Below are positions 51,395-61,515 of a stretch of DNA of 64,000 bases, one piece after another. Origin of the DNA: Zooshikella sp050749885 (lineage in GTDB: Bacteria; Pseudomonadota; Gammaproteobacteria; Pseudomonadales; Zooshikellaceae); assembly GCF_050749885.1 (NCBI RefSeq), contig NZ_JBOIUB010000005.1:1-64000 (forward strand), read 5' to 3'. The position numbers and the translations under genes are program-made. The notes under the pieces were generated by a model, which was given only the letters and a program-made list of their open reading frames with translations, was not told where the DNA came from and made no database searches. The first letter of the stretch is position 1; every line of letters starts with the position of its first letter.

Positions 51395-52423
51395 TTAAAT
51401 TGCGAGGTCTTCACTGTCATCATTAATCACCACTGGACCTTGATGTTTGGGAATCGTTTCTATACCTTCAAATCGGTCCAGTGCATTTTTCGCTGCCATT
51501 CGTCCTAAATCAATAAGCTCCTGGCTGCGATAAAATTCATAAAAACGACAGGCATTTCGCGAAATGCCAATTAGTACATCAGGTGGATAACCTGCAATTT
51601 TATATTGCGCTAACGAACTTTGCATGGTTTCCAATGACTGGTTAATAATTTCCATCATGCCTTTTTTTAAGACATTATCACCAGTTTCATTAATTATACT
51701 AGAAAAGTCATCTTTTTTATTACCATTTTCAAACAGGCTTTGTGTGCGCTTACGTAGCTGACCAAACCAACGATCAAATGGGCCTCTATTTTTGACTTTA
51801 GACAGTGATTTTTTTGATTTATTATTACTGGGTAATTCATGGTCAGGTTTATTGCTACTTAAATCAACAGCAATAATAACATCCGTATGAACCGATATTG
51901 TCGGAGCAATGGGTAGAGGGTTTAATACACCACCATCGACCAGAAATCGATTTCCTTTAATAACGGGTGTAAAAATACTGGGAATAGCAATCGACGCGCG
52001 AATTGCATCCTGTAATAATCCCCGCTGAAACCATATTTCTTGTTGTGCGACTAAGTCCGTTGCCACGGCAGTGTAAGGAATCGGTAAGTCTTCTATACGT
52101 ACGCTTTCCAACATACCATTAATAACTTCAAAGACTTTATTTCCGCGAATCCCTCCTAAATTGAAGCTCACATCCAATAAGCGGATTACATCAATATAAT
52201 CAAGGGAGTTAATCCATGCACGATACTCTTCAAGTTTTCCTGCTGCATACAGCCCCCCCACTAAGGCCCCCATGGAACACCCTGAAATACATTCAATCTG
52301 ATAACCACGGTCTACCAATTCATCGATGACACCTATATGAGCGTAGCCCCTTGCACCCCCACTGCCTAGAACCAATGATACCGTTACTGGTTTTGGTTCA
52401 TGATTTAACTGGGAAAAGGTCAT
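51395..52423 (-). CDS. Patatin-like phospholipase, RssA-like
   Basis: This 342-residue protein has the patatin oxyanion motif GSGGARGYAHIGV (19-32), nucleophile motif GCSMG with Ser50, and the catalytic Asp in LVDGGVLNPLPI. No signal peptide is present, so it is cytoplasmic, as E. coli RssA. Residues about 205-245 form a charged insertion (SNNKSKKSLSKVKNRG) not in short members. The start has no clear Shine-Dalgarno. It converges with the VOC gene, 4 bp between stops. Confidence 0.88.
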   Translation of the reverse strand: MTFSQLNHEPKPVTVSLVLGSGGARGYAHIGVIDELVDRGYQIECISGCSMGALVGGLYAAGKLEEYRAWINSLDYIDVIRLLDVSFNLGGIRGNKVFEVINGMLESVRIEDLPIPYTAVATDLVAQQEIWFQRGLLQDAIRASIAIPSIFTPVIKGNRFLVDGGVLNPLPIAPTISVHTDVIIAVDLSSNKPDHELPSNNKSKKSLSKVKNRGPFDRWFGQLRKRTQSLFENGNKKDDFSSIINETGDNVLKKGMMEIINQSLETMQSSLAQYKIAGYPPDVLIGISRNACRFYEFYRSQELIDLGRMAAKNALDRFEGIETIPKHQGPVVINDDSEDLAI

Positions 52424-52444
52424 ATTACAATTTTTTAAATACCT

Positions 52445-53347
52445 CTACTGTTGCTTAATAATCCGAATGGTTGGTAATGTTTGATGATTAATACTCAGTG
52501 CCGGTCCCGATGTCATCACCAAAATATCTTTCTCTGCAACACCATCTTGAATGAGTTGTTGTTGTATTTTTTTCGCGTATTCCAATCCCATTTGTAATGA
52601 TGAAGACAGCGACGCTTGTGAACTCACTTGCCAAGAACCTTGTCCTACAATCACTAGCTGTAATGAATGCTCTGTCAAAAGTCGTTTTAAAGCCTGATAA
52701 TTAACATTATCTGCTATTTGATTAACCTCATCAGGGATACCAAAAACATCAGCAAAGCCCTCCTCATTTAACTGGGTTAATAATGCATCGGCATTAATGA
52801 GGGACTGTTCTGCTGGTTTCTGTTTAGGTTTAAATGTTTCAACCATCGCATAGACGCGTCGATTTCCTCGACGAATCGTGTACAGTGCAATGTAATACAG
52901 TTGTTGCTGCTCAAAATGTTTAGCAACTAAATAATATTGCTCCCGATCCGGCCCATAAAGCCTAGCCACTTCAAATACCTGATTAGCCCACATATTGCTA
53001 CTACCACATCGCCGTTCTTCACAGCGAAATAAAACCGTCGAGCCACTTTTACTTATTTGTTCAACAAAATAATCAAACGCATCTTTATTCGAATGTCCAG
53101 TGGGTATTTGGTAAACCACGCGGTGTAAAATACCATCCAGCCATAACTCTTTGTCTGTTCTGAGCAAACCATCTACTTTACGAACGGCACTCAAAACGAC
53201 CTGATGATTGGCAACATCGCGTTGTTCTTCATGCTCTATTTGTGCATTTGGATAAGGAGCAATATCCAACAAATCGGCTTTCGCCATCGCCATAGTAGAC
53301 AACATGACCATCAACAACATCACAGCTCGATATTTAACGCAATACAT
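52445..53347 (-). CDS. DUF4892 domain periplasmic protein
   Basis: This 300-residue protein has a signal peptide (VMLLMVMLSTMAMA). It is recognised as DUF4892 from IAPYPNAQIEHEEQRDVANH, VYQIPTGHSNKDAFDYF and LYGPDREQYYLVAKH. A C-terminal stretch (LQLVIVGQGSWQ, GLEYAKKIQQQLIQDGV) resembles an OmpA-like or sulfur-carrier fold. The family function is unknown. It precedes the patatin gene by 21 bp in the same direction, so the two are likely co-transcribed. Confidence 0.8.
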   Translation of the reverse strand: MYCVKYRAVMLLMVMLSTMAMAKADLLDIAPYPNAQIEHEEQRDVANHQVVLSAVRKVDGLLRTDKELWLDGILHRVVYQIPTGHSNKDAFDYFVEQISKSGSTVLFRCEERRCGSSNMWANQVFEVARLYGPDREQYYLVAKHFEQQQLYYIALYTIRRGNRRVYAMVETFKPKQKPAEQSLINADALLTQLNEEGFADVFGIPDEVNQIADNVNYQALKRLLTEHSLQLVIVGQGSWQVSSQASLSSSLQMGLEYAKKIQQQLIQDGVAEKDILVMTSGPALSINHQTLPTIRIIKQQ

Positions 53348-53511
53348 GTAGTTAACTAACCCTTGTCATGTATACTGTTAGTTTAGTAAACCTCTGTGTC
53401 ATCAGGTAGTCATCTTTTAGCCTTTTTAGCAGTAATAAGCTTAACCTGCCTCAAGTGTTGTCTGCCTGATAAAACCAACTCAAATAAAACTAATCAATAG
53501 CACTATGAGCT

Positions 53512-54402
53512 TCATTCAATGCGATAGGCATTTGGCTCACTATAGTGGTGCCAGAAAGCACGTAATAATGGCGCTAAAATTATCGCCCCTTCAATTTCTA
53601 AATGAAAGTGATGATGCCCAAGCACTTCTGTCACAGTAATCGTATTTAACGTTGACATTTTTTCTTGTAGATAAGGAAACTGCTGCCATAGTCCATTGGA
53701 AGCTAAAAATAAGTGGCTTGGTTTATCCAATTGTTGAACAAAAGCATCAGCCTGTTCTTCAGTCAGACGTACAGGAGAAGGCAACGTAAGTCGTAAGTCA
53801 TTTCGCCATTGCCAGCCTGTAGGCAGTTTTTGTAAACCACGCTCCACAAGATGATGAACCGCTGTGAGAGAAAGAGGTGTATTTCGCTGTCTTGCAGCAA
53901 GTGCTTCATCAAAATTAGAATAAACTGGCATACGTCGCTGATGATGCTGGATCTGACGCATCAATGCTTTACGTAACTGTGTAGGACCTTCTTCTGGCTT
54001 GTTGGTTAAAGGCCATAACCCATCAATCAACGCAATAGACTTGACTCGTTCAGGAAAAGTAACGGCTAACAACATGGCCACAATGGCACCCATTGAGTGG
54101 CCCAACACATGGCAGGTATTACAGCCAATTTCATTCATTAATCCTAATACATCCGTTATATTGTCCCAGATATGATAGGACACTCCATAAGGTCGATGAT
54201 CTGACAAACCATGCCCAGCAAAATCAATGGCCAGTATTTGAAAGTCAGATAACAAAGGCGCCAATTCATTAAAGGTTGCAGCATTATCCAACCACCCATG
54301 GAGTGCCAATACCAAGGGCCGGTGTGATGCTCCCCAACGTAAGCCTGCTAAAGTCAGGCCTGAAGGCAGCTTGATGGATAGCGACTCAGGCGGAGACTGC
54401 AT
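53512..54402 (-). CDS. Alpha/beta hydrolase
   Basis: This 296-residue hydrolase has the oxyanion motif LALHGWLDNAATF, nucleophile elbow GHSMGA with Ser103, and a terminal GHHHFHLE base. The acid position falls in a LASNGLW strand without the usual Asp, so it is uncertain. It overlaps the preceding hydrolase gene by 17 bp, indicating translational coupling. Related pairs occur in Pseudomonas-type genomes. Substrate unknown; it is close to lipid genes. Confidence 0.85.
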   Translation of the reverse strand: MQSPPESLSIKLPSGLTLAGLRWGASHRPLVLALHGWLDNAATFNELAPLLSDFQILAIDFAGHGLSDHRPYGVSYHIWDNITDVLGLMNEIGCNTCHVLGHSMGAIVAMLLAVTFPERVKSIALIDGLWPLTNKPEEGPTQLRKALMRQIQHHQRRMPVYSNFDEALAARQRNTPLSLTAVHHLVERGLQKLPTGWQWRNDLRLTLPSPVRLTEEQADAFVQQLDKPSHLFLASNGLWQQFPYLQEKMSTLNTITVTEVLGHHHFHLEIEGAIILAPLLRAFWHHYSEPNAYRIE

Positions 54403-55198
54403 ATTCCCCTCTCATCAATAAGTGAGTAATAACTTGATGAATCTGCTCGGCGGTTTCCTTGGGATGCTCAAAGGGAAACATATGCCCTCCTGGAACTTCC
54501 CTGACCAGTGCACGATAGCGTCCAGTAATCATTCGACGGTGCCGGTGAGCCACTACGCGACTATGTTGTCCAAAGAGTAATGCCGTAGGCACTGTCAATT
54601 TTGCTCTGAGTGGCTGATGAGGAATGGTTCGATAAATCTGTAGTTCCGTTGCCACATCATAACGCAGCGATACACCTTGATTATTTTCCTGTAAACCATA
54701 CGTCAAATAATCATGCAAACAGGCAGGTTCAAAGTATTTAAATAATGATTTACTCGCAAAATAAGCTTTCGCCTGGTCTATATCAGGCCAATTTGTGCGA
54801 CGCCCCTGGGTTCGACCTGCTGGTGTAATTCGATCAATAAAACCTAGTCTTTTTGCCAATCTGACAACGGTTTGATCCATACGCGTCAGTAATGGTGAAT
54901 CAAGCATTACAACAGCTCGAAACAATTGCGGCTGCTGACTGGCCGCGGACAATGATAAAAAGCCGCCCAGTGAATGACCGACAGCAATCACTGGTTGCTG
55001 GTATCGTTGCCGAACGGTATGAATGAGCTCTGCAACCAGGTGTTCCCAGTTATCATTTACCGGAAAACGAGGGTTGTGACCATGTTGGGCTAAATACCCT
55101 ACGTTATACCCAAAGCTATCTAAATACGAAAACAGTTGACGATAACTGGGAGCAGGAAAACCATTGGCATGAGAAAAGTGAATTTGAGTTGATGACAT
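54386..55198 (-). CDS. Alpha/beta hydrolase
   Basis: This protein has 270 residues from the ATG at 55198; 24 upstream codons are open but not conserved-looking. It begins IHFSHANGFPAPSYRQLFSY, where HANGF marks the oxyanion strand. It has the elbow GHSLGG with Ser76, and His in GGHMFPFEHP. It overlaps the next hydrolase gene by 17 bp. This makes a tandem of two non-identical hydrolases on one transcript, possibly acting in sequence. Substrate unknown. Confidence 0.85.
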   Translation of the reverse strand: MSSTQIHFSHANGFPAPSYRQLFSYLDSFGYNVGYLAQHGHNPRFPVNDNWEHLVAELIHTVRQRYQQPVIAVGHSLGGFLSLSAASQQPQLFRAVVMLDSPLLTRMDQTVVRLAKRLGFIDRITPAGRTQGRRTNWPDIDQAKAYFASKSLFKYFEPACLHDYLTYGLQENNQGVSLRYDVATELQIYRTIPHQPLRAKLTVPTALLFGQHSRVVAHRHRRMITGRYRALVREVPGGHMFPFEHPKETAEQIHQVITHLLMRGEYAVSA

Positions 55199-55551
55199 GT
55201 TTAATAAATAACATACAAATAATGATAAAATGGTAAAACAATCCTGTTTTATCCAAACAGTAATGAGCAAACAGTTATCTTAGTCAGGCTCATATACACA
55301 TAAACTGTTGCATAAATATGGGTGTTTTTATTTTTTACTTTTATGTGTAAATACTTTTACAAGAAGATAATACCACGATCAGCCATTATGAAAGAAGACT
55401 CTATTTGCCTATCCCTTTTTACCCACTAACAAGTCCATCTTCTCTCTCGCTAAAAATACGGCATTATGCTGTTCTAACGCGTTAAACCACTTAACTCACC
55501 TACGCCTTTTCCTTCCCCCCCAAACAAATATATGAATACCGCCTCTTTCCA
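55199..55551. other. Intergenic region without recognised features
   Basis: This 353-bp AT-rich gap between leftward genes shows no ORF, repeat or clear terminator. It probably holds the hydrolase promoter. Confidence 0.4.
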
Positions 55552-56013
55552 TTAACTTGGTGCAAGAAAAACACGCTCCAGTTCAGCAACACCGGGGGCC
55601 AAATGCTCTGCATGCAACACAGCCACCGTCGCGGTAGGAAAGGCTATCGGACTCTTTCGGGTACCATCAAGCAGCCAACCTGCTAATTGATCCACTAAAG
55701 GCATATGACTGACTAATAATAAAACGTCCGCTTCTACATCAGCCAACACTTTAAACACACTTTCAGGCTTATGGTCTGGTGCCAGTTCATCCAACGTCTC
55801 AACGCCAGCCACATTTAAACCAGCCGCCATCAGTGAAGCTGTCTGTTGTGCTCTAAGCAACGGACTGGCCATTACTTTTGACACGTTATACTCTTCGGCA
55901 ACCAACTCAGCGACCTGTGTTACTTCATTAACCCCTTCTGCCGTCAATGGCCGCTCACCATCTGAAAGCGCAATAGCCTCTGCTTCTCCATGACGCATAA
56001 TCATTACTTTCAT
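55552..56013 (-). CDS. sixA: Phosphohistidine phosphatase SixA
   Basis: This 153-residue histidine-phosphatase-superfamily protein has the RHG motif at residues 7-9 (MIMRHGEAEA). The second catalytic His is in LVSHMPLVDQLAGWL. SixA removes phosphate from histidine of phosphotransfer domains or NPr. The ATG at 56013 is chosen over GTG 56019. It lies 29 bp after gpsA and is in the same leftward unit, as in several Pseudomonas-like genomes. Confidence 0.88.
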   Translation of the reverse strand: MKVMIMRHGEAEAIALSDGERPLTAEGVNEVTQVAELVAEEYNVSKVMASPLLRAQQTASLMAAGLNVAGVETLDELAPDHKPESVFKVLADVEADVLLLVSHMPLVDQLAGWLLDGTRKSPIAFPTATVAVLHAEHLAPGVAELERVFLAPS

Positions 56014-56042
56014 AACCACATCTCAACCCATTTATTGATCTA

Positions 56043-57089
56043 TTAAGAATGCAGGGTAAACTCAACATCATCTTTCTGTTCACCCAACATAAGCTGCCGA
56101 ATAACTCGTGCAATAGGCTTTTGCTCTTCAAGGATGGCATAAAGTCCCTGAACAATAGGCATATAGACCCCAAGCTCATCCGCCTTCGCCTTAACCAAGC
56201 GCAAGGTATTCACCCCCTCAGCAACCTGTCCTAACTCAGCTTCAGCATCATCCAGCGACTTGCCTTTGCCCACCGCATAGCCCACACGAAAATTTCGGCT
56301 TAAGGGTGAAGTACAAGTCACAATTAAATCGCCGACACCTGCTAACCCTAAAAAGGTGAGCGGGTTGGCCCCAAGCATTACAGCAAAGCGGCTCATTTCC
56401 GCCAGTGCGCGGGTCATTAGCATACTTTGTGTATTTGCGCCCATATTTAAGGCATTACCCATACCACAAACAATGGCATAAATATTTTTTAACGCACCAC
56501 CTAACTCAACACCATATCTATCCGTACTTGAATAAACGCGAAAATAATCAGTATGTAATAATATCTGTAGTGTTTGACATAAAACTTCGCTATCACTGGC
56601 CACTACAGTTGCCGTCAATGCTTTAGCAACAATCTCCTTGGCCAGGTTAGGCCCACTAATAACACCGACAGTTGCCGTTGGTAGCTCCTCTTCAAGAATT
56701 TGGCTCATCAATTTAAACGAGTCTGCTTCAATACCCTTTGTGGTACTAACCACCATCTGTTGCTGAACAAACGGTTGAATTTTACGTACAACCGTGCGGA
56801 ATGATTTACTGGGAATAGCAACCAGAATAACGTCAGAATCTTTAAGGGCATACGCTAAATCAGTGGTCGCTTCAATGGCAGGATGTAATGGGTAATCAGG
56901 TAAATACTGGGTATTTGTATGGTGCTGATTCACCTCATCAGCCTGAGATTGACTGCGCATCCATTGACAAACACTAAACTTGTTCGCGGCAACAATATCA
57001 GCCAAAGCACTACCAAAGCTCCCCCCCCCTACAACAGTGACTTTATACTCAGCAATCAACTGCTTACTGCCCATACCCTTCTCACTCAT
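56043..57089 (-). CDS. gpsA: Glycerol-3-phosphate dehydrogenase [NAD(P)+]
   Basis: This 348-residue protein has the N-terminal NAD-binding fold VTVVGGGSFGSALADIV, then VISGPNLAKEIV, the catalytic ELGGALKNIYAIVCGM with Lys, and GLAGVGDLIVTCTSPLSRNFRVG in the C-terminal domain. It makes sn-glycerol-3-phosphate for phospholipid synthesis. The start is ATG 57089. It is followed by sixA, probably co-transcribed. Confidence 0.95.
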   Translation of the reverse strand: MSEKGMGSKQLIAEYKVTVVGGGSFGSALADIVAANKFSVCQWMRSQSQADEVNQHHTNTQYLPDYPLHPAIEATTDLAYALKDSDVILVAIPSKSFRTVVRKIQPFVQQQMVVSTTKGIEADSFKLMSQILEEELPTATVGVISGPNLAKEIVAKALTATVVASDSEVLCQTLQILLHTDYFRVYSSTDRYGVELGGALKNIYAIVCGMGNALNMGANTQSMLMTRALAEMSRFAVMLGANPLTFLGLAGVGDLIVTCTSPLSRNFRVGYAVGKGKSLDDAEAELGQVAEGVNTLRLVKAKADELGVYMPIVQGLYAILEEQKPIARVIRQLMLGEQKDDVEFTLHS

Positions 57090-57359
57090 GCCTTACTTTC
57101 CAACTAATTGAATTCAAAGCTTATATATTACTATTTATACCATACTATAGAGGGACGACAGATTTCGTCTACCCAGGTATACACACTTATGTGTTTATTT
57201 TGTTTCGCTTTACTCACTTTTGTTCAACTTCACCTAGTATGACTTATAAGCACCTATGAGAGCTGTTTACCCCTTAACCCAGGTAATAACCCTCATTGAA
57301 TGATGTTGATAAAAAACTTTTTTGCAGTGATTTAAGGTATTACACAAAGGCTAAGTTTC

Positions 57360-59252
57360 ATGCGACATGGATGGTGGACGATAAAGCATCAAGCCCTTTT
57401 ACTCGGTATGTTGCCGTGTATCGTCATGTTTATTTTACTCATTAGCTACACCATCATTTCTAACCAGCAACTGTTAGATATCAGCATTTCACATCGCCTT
57501 CAATCACACGCTTTACACATTGCTCAAGCCCTTGACCATAGTCCATGGCCAGAGGTCCAGCAAAAGCTTAAGTCGCTAATTGATGAAGATGCGCTTTGTT
57601 ATATCCACATAGAGTACCATGACGGCTCGCCACTTATATCACTCACAGAGAATGACTATGAAGAATATAGTGAAAGGATTGAATATCAACTTAACCTAAA
57701 CTACTCACCTGCATCACCTTTTTACCAAGGTCGAATCACCGTAGGACTGTCGAGAGACTTTGAACATACTGGACAACTGCCGTATTTAGTCACCGTTATC
57801 GTAACAGGTAGTGTTACGTTATTGGTGGCCTTTCTCATTGTGAATTATCTAGCTAAGTCTATTACTGAACCAATCCAAAACATCACTCAAACCCTTCAAC
57901 ACTTTGAGTCCAATCTTTTCAACACTGTACAACTTCCCCCTCACAAAGCGGGTGTACTCCGCCCTCTGGTAGCAGCAGTTAATCATCTAGGACGAGCATT
58001 AACGCAAGCTGAGCAACAGCGTCAGCACTATACCAATGAGCTTATACAAACCAATCACCAGGCCAAAATGGCCAGTCGAGCAAAGAGTGATTTCCTAGCC
58101 ATGATGACGCACGAATTGCGCACGCCCATGAATGGTGTTTTGGGTATGCTACAACTGCTGGATTGCACAGAGCTTAGCCATGAACAACGAGAATATATCA
58201 AGATTGCCAGTAACTCTACGGAGCATTTACTGAAAGTCATCAATGATATTCTAGACTTTTCCCGAATTGAGCGAGGACAGCTCACACTTGAAGAAGGCAT
58301 ATTTAATCTACATGAAGTGCTAAAAAGCTGTGTTCGCACATTCCAACACCATGCTGCAGCCAAAGGTCTACAACTGGTTACCCAATTTTCTGGCATACCT
58401 CCTGGATTGCAAGTGACTGCGGATGCAACTCGGCTTAAACAGGTCATTATCAACTTAATCAGCAATGCCATTAAATTTACTCACCAGGGGTCTATTACCC
58501 TCAAAGCGCAGATCAAAAAACGAGACAAGCAGCCTACAGTTCTTACCTGTCATGTTATTGATACTGGAATAGGCATAGCCAAAGATCGCCTCGACCATAT
58601 ATTCACTCCTTTTCAACAAGCAGATACCTTCAAAGTACGAAAGTATGGTGGTAGTGGCCTTGGCTTAAGCATTGCCAAAACCCTGATTAGTCTTATGGGA
58701 GGAACTCTCACTGTAAAAAGCATAGAAGAACAAGGGTCAACATTTAGCTTTAGTGTCCCCATTCAGGTCAGCAACACTCAAACACACACCTCTCTCGCTC
58801 TTAAAACACCTGCTTCCTCTCCCCAAACAGCCTCAGTGCTCCTAGTGGAAGATAACCCTGTTAATCAAACGGTTATAACAGGTATGCTCGGTGTGATGGG
58901 TTTTCAAGTTGATACGGCTGAAAATGGTGTAAAAGCCTACCAAAAAGCCACAACACAACACTATGCGCTCATCTTAATGGACCTCTATCTGCCTGATATT
59001 GATGGTTTTCAATGCTGTCGCCAAATAAAACAGCAGCAAGCGAAAAGCCAACAGCAAACGCCTATTATTGCGCTGATCACAGAAACCTCCACGGAGGTAA
59101 AAAAACAATGCATCGCGTGTGGTATGGATGATTTTCTGAATAAACCATTTACCCGTAACCAGTTACATGACAAGCTGGCGCAATATCTGAAAGCATTTTC
59201 CTCTCAACAACAGAACAATCGTTCACATTACGTCAAGCCATCCAATGTTTGA
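57360..59252 (+). CDS. Hybrid sensor histidine kinase with receiver domain
   Basis: This 630-residue protein has two membrane helices (about 11-33 and 141-164) around a periplasmic sensor region of about 105 residues. HAMP follows, then a HisKA domain with His251 in THELRTPMNGVLGM, an HATPase domain (NLISNAIKFTHQG, DTGIGIAKDRL, GGSGLGLSIAK) and a receiver domain with LLVEDNPVNQ and phospho-acceptor Asp541 in LMDLYLPDIDG. The order resembles BarA but lacks the final Hpt domain, so another protein must pass the phosphate on. It is divergent from gpsA. No partner regulator is adjacent. The start is ATG 57360. Confidence 0.9.
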   Translation: MRHGWWTIKHQALLLGMLPCIVMFILLISYTIISNQQLLDISISHRLQSHALHIAQALDHSPWPEVQQKLKSLIDEDALCYIHIEYHDGSPLISLTENDYEEYSERIEYQLNLNYSPASPFYQGRITVGLSRDFEHTGQLPYLVTVIVTGSVTLLVAFLIVNYLAKSITEPIQNITQTLQHFESNLFNTVQLPPHKAGVLRPLVAAVNHLGRALTQAEQQRQHYTNELIQTNHQAKMASRAKSDFLAMMTHELRTPMNGVLGMLQLLDCTELSHEQREYIKIASNSTEHLLKVINDILDFSRIERGQLTLEEGIFNLHEVLKSCVRTFQHHAAAKGLQLVTQFSGIPPGLQVTADATRLKQVIINLISNAIKFTHQGSITLKAQIKKRDKQPTVLTCHVIDTGIGIAKDRLDHIFTPFQQADTFKVRKYGGSGLGLSIAKTLISLMGGTLTVKSIEEQGSTFSFSVPIQVSNTQTHTSLALKTPASSPQTASVLLVEDNPVNQTVITGMLGVMGFQVDTAENGVKAYQKATTQHYALILMDLYLPDIDGFQCCRQIKQQQAKSQQQTPIIALITETSTEVKKQCIACGMDDFLNKPFTRNQLHDKLAQYLKAFSSQQQNNRSHYVKPSNV

Positions 59253-59273
59253 ATTTTGTTAAAAAATTCAAAC
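59247..59273. terminator. Hairpin at end of hybrid kinase gene
   Basis: GTTTGAATTTT and AAAATTCAAAC form an 11-bp stem around the stop codon. There is no downstream T-run, so termination is doubtful; it may protect the 3' end. Confidence 0.4.
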
Positions 59274-59463
59274 AGCCATTAATCGCTTCTTAGTTTAATG
59301 ATATAGTTGCCGGCTTGGTGCAATGAGTCGGTGTTTTTGTTCTATCCGTAACATAATCATGTCACCCCACACCTTGCACACTTACTAAAACTTATTCGCA
59401 AGGTCTCATGCGTTGCATTGCAACATGCACTATCTTGTTATGTGATTCGACTAGGAATAACTG

Positions 59464-59979
59464 ATGACCCGTAAACACGCTTTTACTCGTGAAGAACTCC
59501 TAGCCTGTGGTCGAGGCGAGATGTTTGGTCCTGGTAACGCACAGTTACCTATCCCTGATATGCTGATGATTGACCGTATCTCAGATATCAATGAAACCGG
59601 AGGTGAGTTCAAAAAAGGCGAAATTATCGCTGAACTGGATATTAACCCTGACCTGTGGTTTTTTGCCTGTCACTTTCCTGGAGATCCAGTAATGCCTGGC
59701 TGTCTTGGACTCGATGCCATGTGGCAACTGGTTGGTTTTTACCTTGGTTGGAAAGGGCTTCCTGGCCGTGGACGCGCATTAGGTAGTGGTGAAGTTAAAT
59801 TTACTGGACAAATTTTACCGACTCACAAAAAAGTCACATACCATATCCATATTAAGCGAGTTATATCGCGGAAACTTGTACTGGGTATTGCTAATGGTAT
59901 AGTCAAGGTTGATGGCAAAGATATCTATACTGCAGATAATCTGCGTGTAGGTTTATTTACAACGCCTGAATCATTCTGA
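59464..59979 (+). CDS. fabA: 3-hydroxydecanoyl-ACP dehydratase/isomerase
   Basis: This 171-residue protein has the catalytic His70 in FACHFPGDPVMPGCLGLDAM, with the Asp of LGLDAM nearby. It also has the FabA-only GRGRALGSGEVKFTGQILP region. It dehydrates 3-hydroxydecanoyl-ACP and isomerises the product, the branch point to unsaturated fatty acids. The start is ATG 59464 (AGGA upstream). It is followed 29 bp later by fabB, the usual pairing in Pseudomonas-type genomes. Confidence 0.95.
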   Translation: MTRKHAFTREELLACGRGEMFGPGNAQLPIPDMLMIDRISDINETGGEFKKGEIIAELDINPDLWFFACHFPGDPVMPGCLGLDAMWQLVGFYLGWKGLPGRGRALGSGEVKFTGQILPTHKKVTYHIHIKRVISRKLVLGIANGIVKVDGKDIYTADNLRVGLFTTPESF

Positions 59980-60008
59980 ATGCACAACGAAAACAAGGTT
60001 AATTGTCA

Positions 60009-61220
60009 ATGAAACGTGTAGTTGTTACAGGCATTGGGATCGCTTCCTGTCTGGGTAATGACAAAGCCTCTGTACTGGCTTCCCTACAAGCAGGCCAATC
60101 GGGTATTCGCTTTAACCCAAGCTATGCTGACAAAAACTTTCGCAGCCAGGTCTCTGGTACAGTCAACATCGAGTTAAGTGAGCATATCGACCGTAAACAA
60201 TTGCGTTTTATGGGACAAGCTGCCGCTTATGCTTTTCTGTCAATGAAACAAGCCATTGAAGATGCTGGACTGTCTGAAACAGATGTATCCAACCCTCGTA
60301 CTGGTCTTATAGCAGGATCTGGTGGGGCATCTTCAGAAAACATCGTTGAAGCTGCTGATATTCTTCGTGAAAAAGGTATCAAGCGTGTTGGTCCTTACCG
60401 TGTTCCACGGACCATGGGCAGCACGGTTTCAGCCTGTCTTGCAACACCTTTCAAAATCAAAGGTGTGAATTACTCAATTACCTCTGCTTGTGCGACAAGT
60501 GCACACTGTATAGGTAACGCTGTTGAGCAGATTCAGCTGGGTAAACAAGACATCATTTTTGCAGGTGGTGGTGAAGAGGAACACTGGTCTCAAACAGCAC
60601 TATTTGATGCGATGGGAGCACTCTCAACCAAATACAACGATACCCCGGAAACAGCTTCTCGTCCCTATGATGCAACCCGTGACGGATTCGTTATCGCTGG
60701 TGGTGGCGGCATGCTGGTACTTGAGGAACTAGAACATGCTAAAGCACGTGGCGCTAAAATTTATGCTGAGGTTATAGGTTATGGTGCTACATCTGACGGC
60801 TATGACATGGTTGCCCCTTCAGGTGAAGGTGCTATTCGCTGTATGCAACAAGCCTTGAATACTGTTGATACGCCTATAGACTACATCAATGTCCACGGCA
60901 CCAGTACGCCAGTAGGAGACGTTGCCGAGTTAGGAGCTATGAAGCAAGTATTCGGCGATAAAGTCCCTGTCTTCAGTTCAACCAAATCACTCTCTGGCCA
61001 TTCTCTTGGTGCTGCAGGTGTCCATGAAGCAATTTACTGCTTGCTAATGATGGAATCAAAATTCATTTGTGCATCCGCTAACGTGACTACGCCAGATGAA
61101 GCAGTAATAGGTATGCCCCTAGTGACAACCACTCAGCAAAATGTTGAACTTAACACCGTTATGAGCAATAGTTTCGGCTTTGGTGGTACGAATGCAACCT
61201 TAGTGTTCCGTAAGTTCTAA
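60009..61220 (+). CDS. fabB: Beta-ketoacyl-ACP synthase I
   Basis: This protein has 403 residues from the ATG at 60009; a TTG two codons earlier is in frame. The thiolase fold has the active Cys in SACATSAHCIGN, His in NVHGTSTPVGD and His in SLSGHSLGAAGVHE. It elongates the unsaturated acyl chains started by FabA. It is co-transcribed with fabA and ends at a strong terminator. Confidence 0.95.
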   Translation: MKRVVVTGIGIASCLGNDKASVLASLQAGQSGIRFNPSYADKNFRSQVSGTVNIELSEHIDRKQLRFMGQAAAYAFLSMKQAIEDAGLSETDVSNPRTGLIAGSGGASSENIVEAADILREKGIKRVGPYRVPRTMGSTVSACLATPFKIKGVNYSITSACATSAHCIGNAVEQIQLGKQDIIFAGGGEEEHWSQTALFDAMGALSTKYNDTPETASRPYDATRDGFVIAGGGGMLVLEELEHAKARGAKIYAEVIGYGATSDGYDMVAPSGEGAIRCMQQALNTVDTPIDYINVHGTSTPVGDVAELGAMKQVFGDKVPVFSSTKSLSGHSLGAAGVHEAIYCLLMMESKFICASANVTTPDEAVIGMPLVTTTQQNVELNTVMSNSFGFGGTNATLVFRKF

Positions 61221-61250
61221 AAAGAACGTCCAGAGCAATCTGGTACCACA

Positions 61251-61288
61251 AAAAAAGCGGTGTTGCTTGTCCCAACACCGCTTTTTTT
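61251..61288. terminator. Strong bidirectional terminator after fabB
   Basis: GCGGTGTTG (61257-61265) pairs with CAACACCGC (61273-61281), flanked by six A and seven T. It is a textbook Rho-independent terminator and can work on both strands. Confidence 0.92.
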
Positions 61289-61515
61289 ATGCCTCATTCT
61301 GAATGTTTTCCTAAGAAAACAAAAGCAAGGCAAGTATAACACATACCAAACAAACATTTGTTTAATTTTTTTTGTCATCGTCCTTTCCCCTACAAACCGG
61401 AACCATATATCCATAATACAATCCATTTTTCCACATAGATCACCCTGTAGGAAAAATAACTTGCTAAACAACCACTTTATACGGCAAGTTTATTTTTTTA
61501 TGCAAAAGGTTTCGT

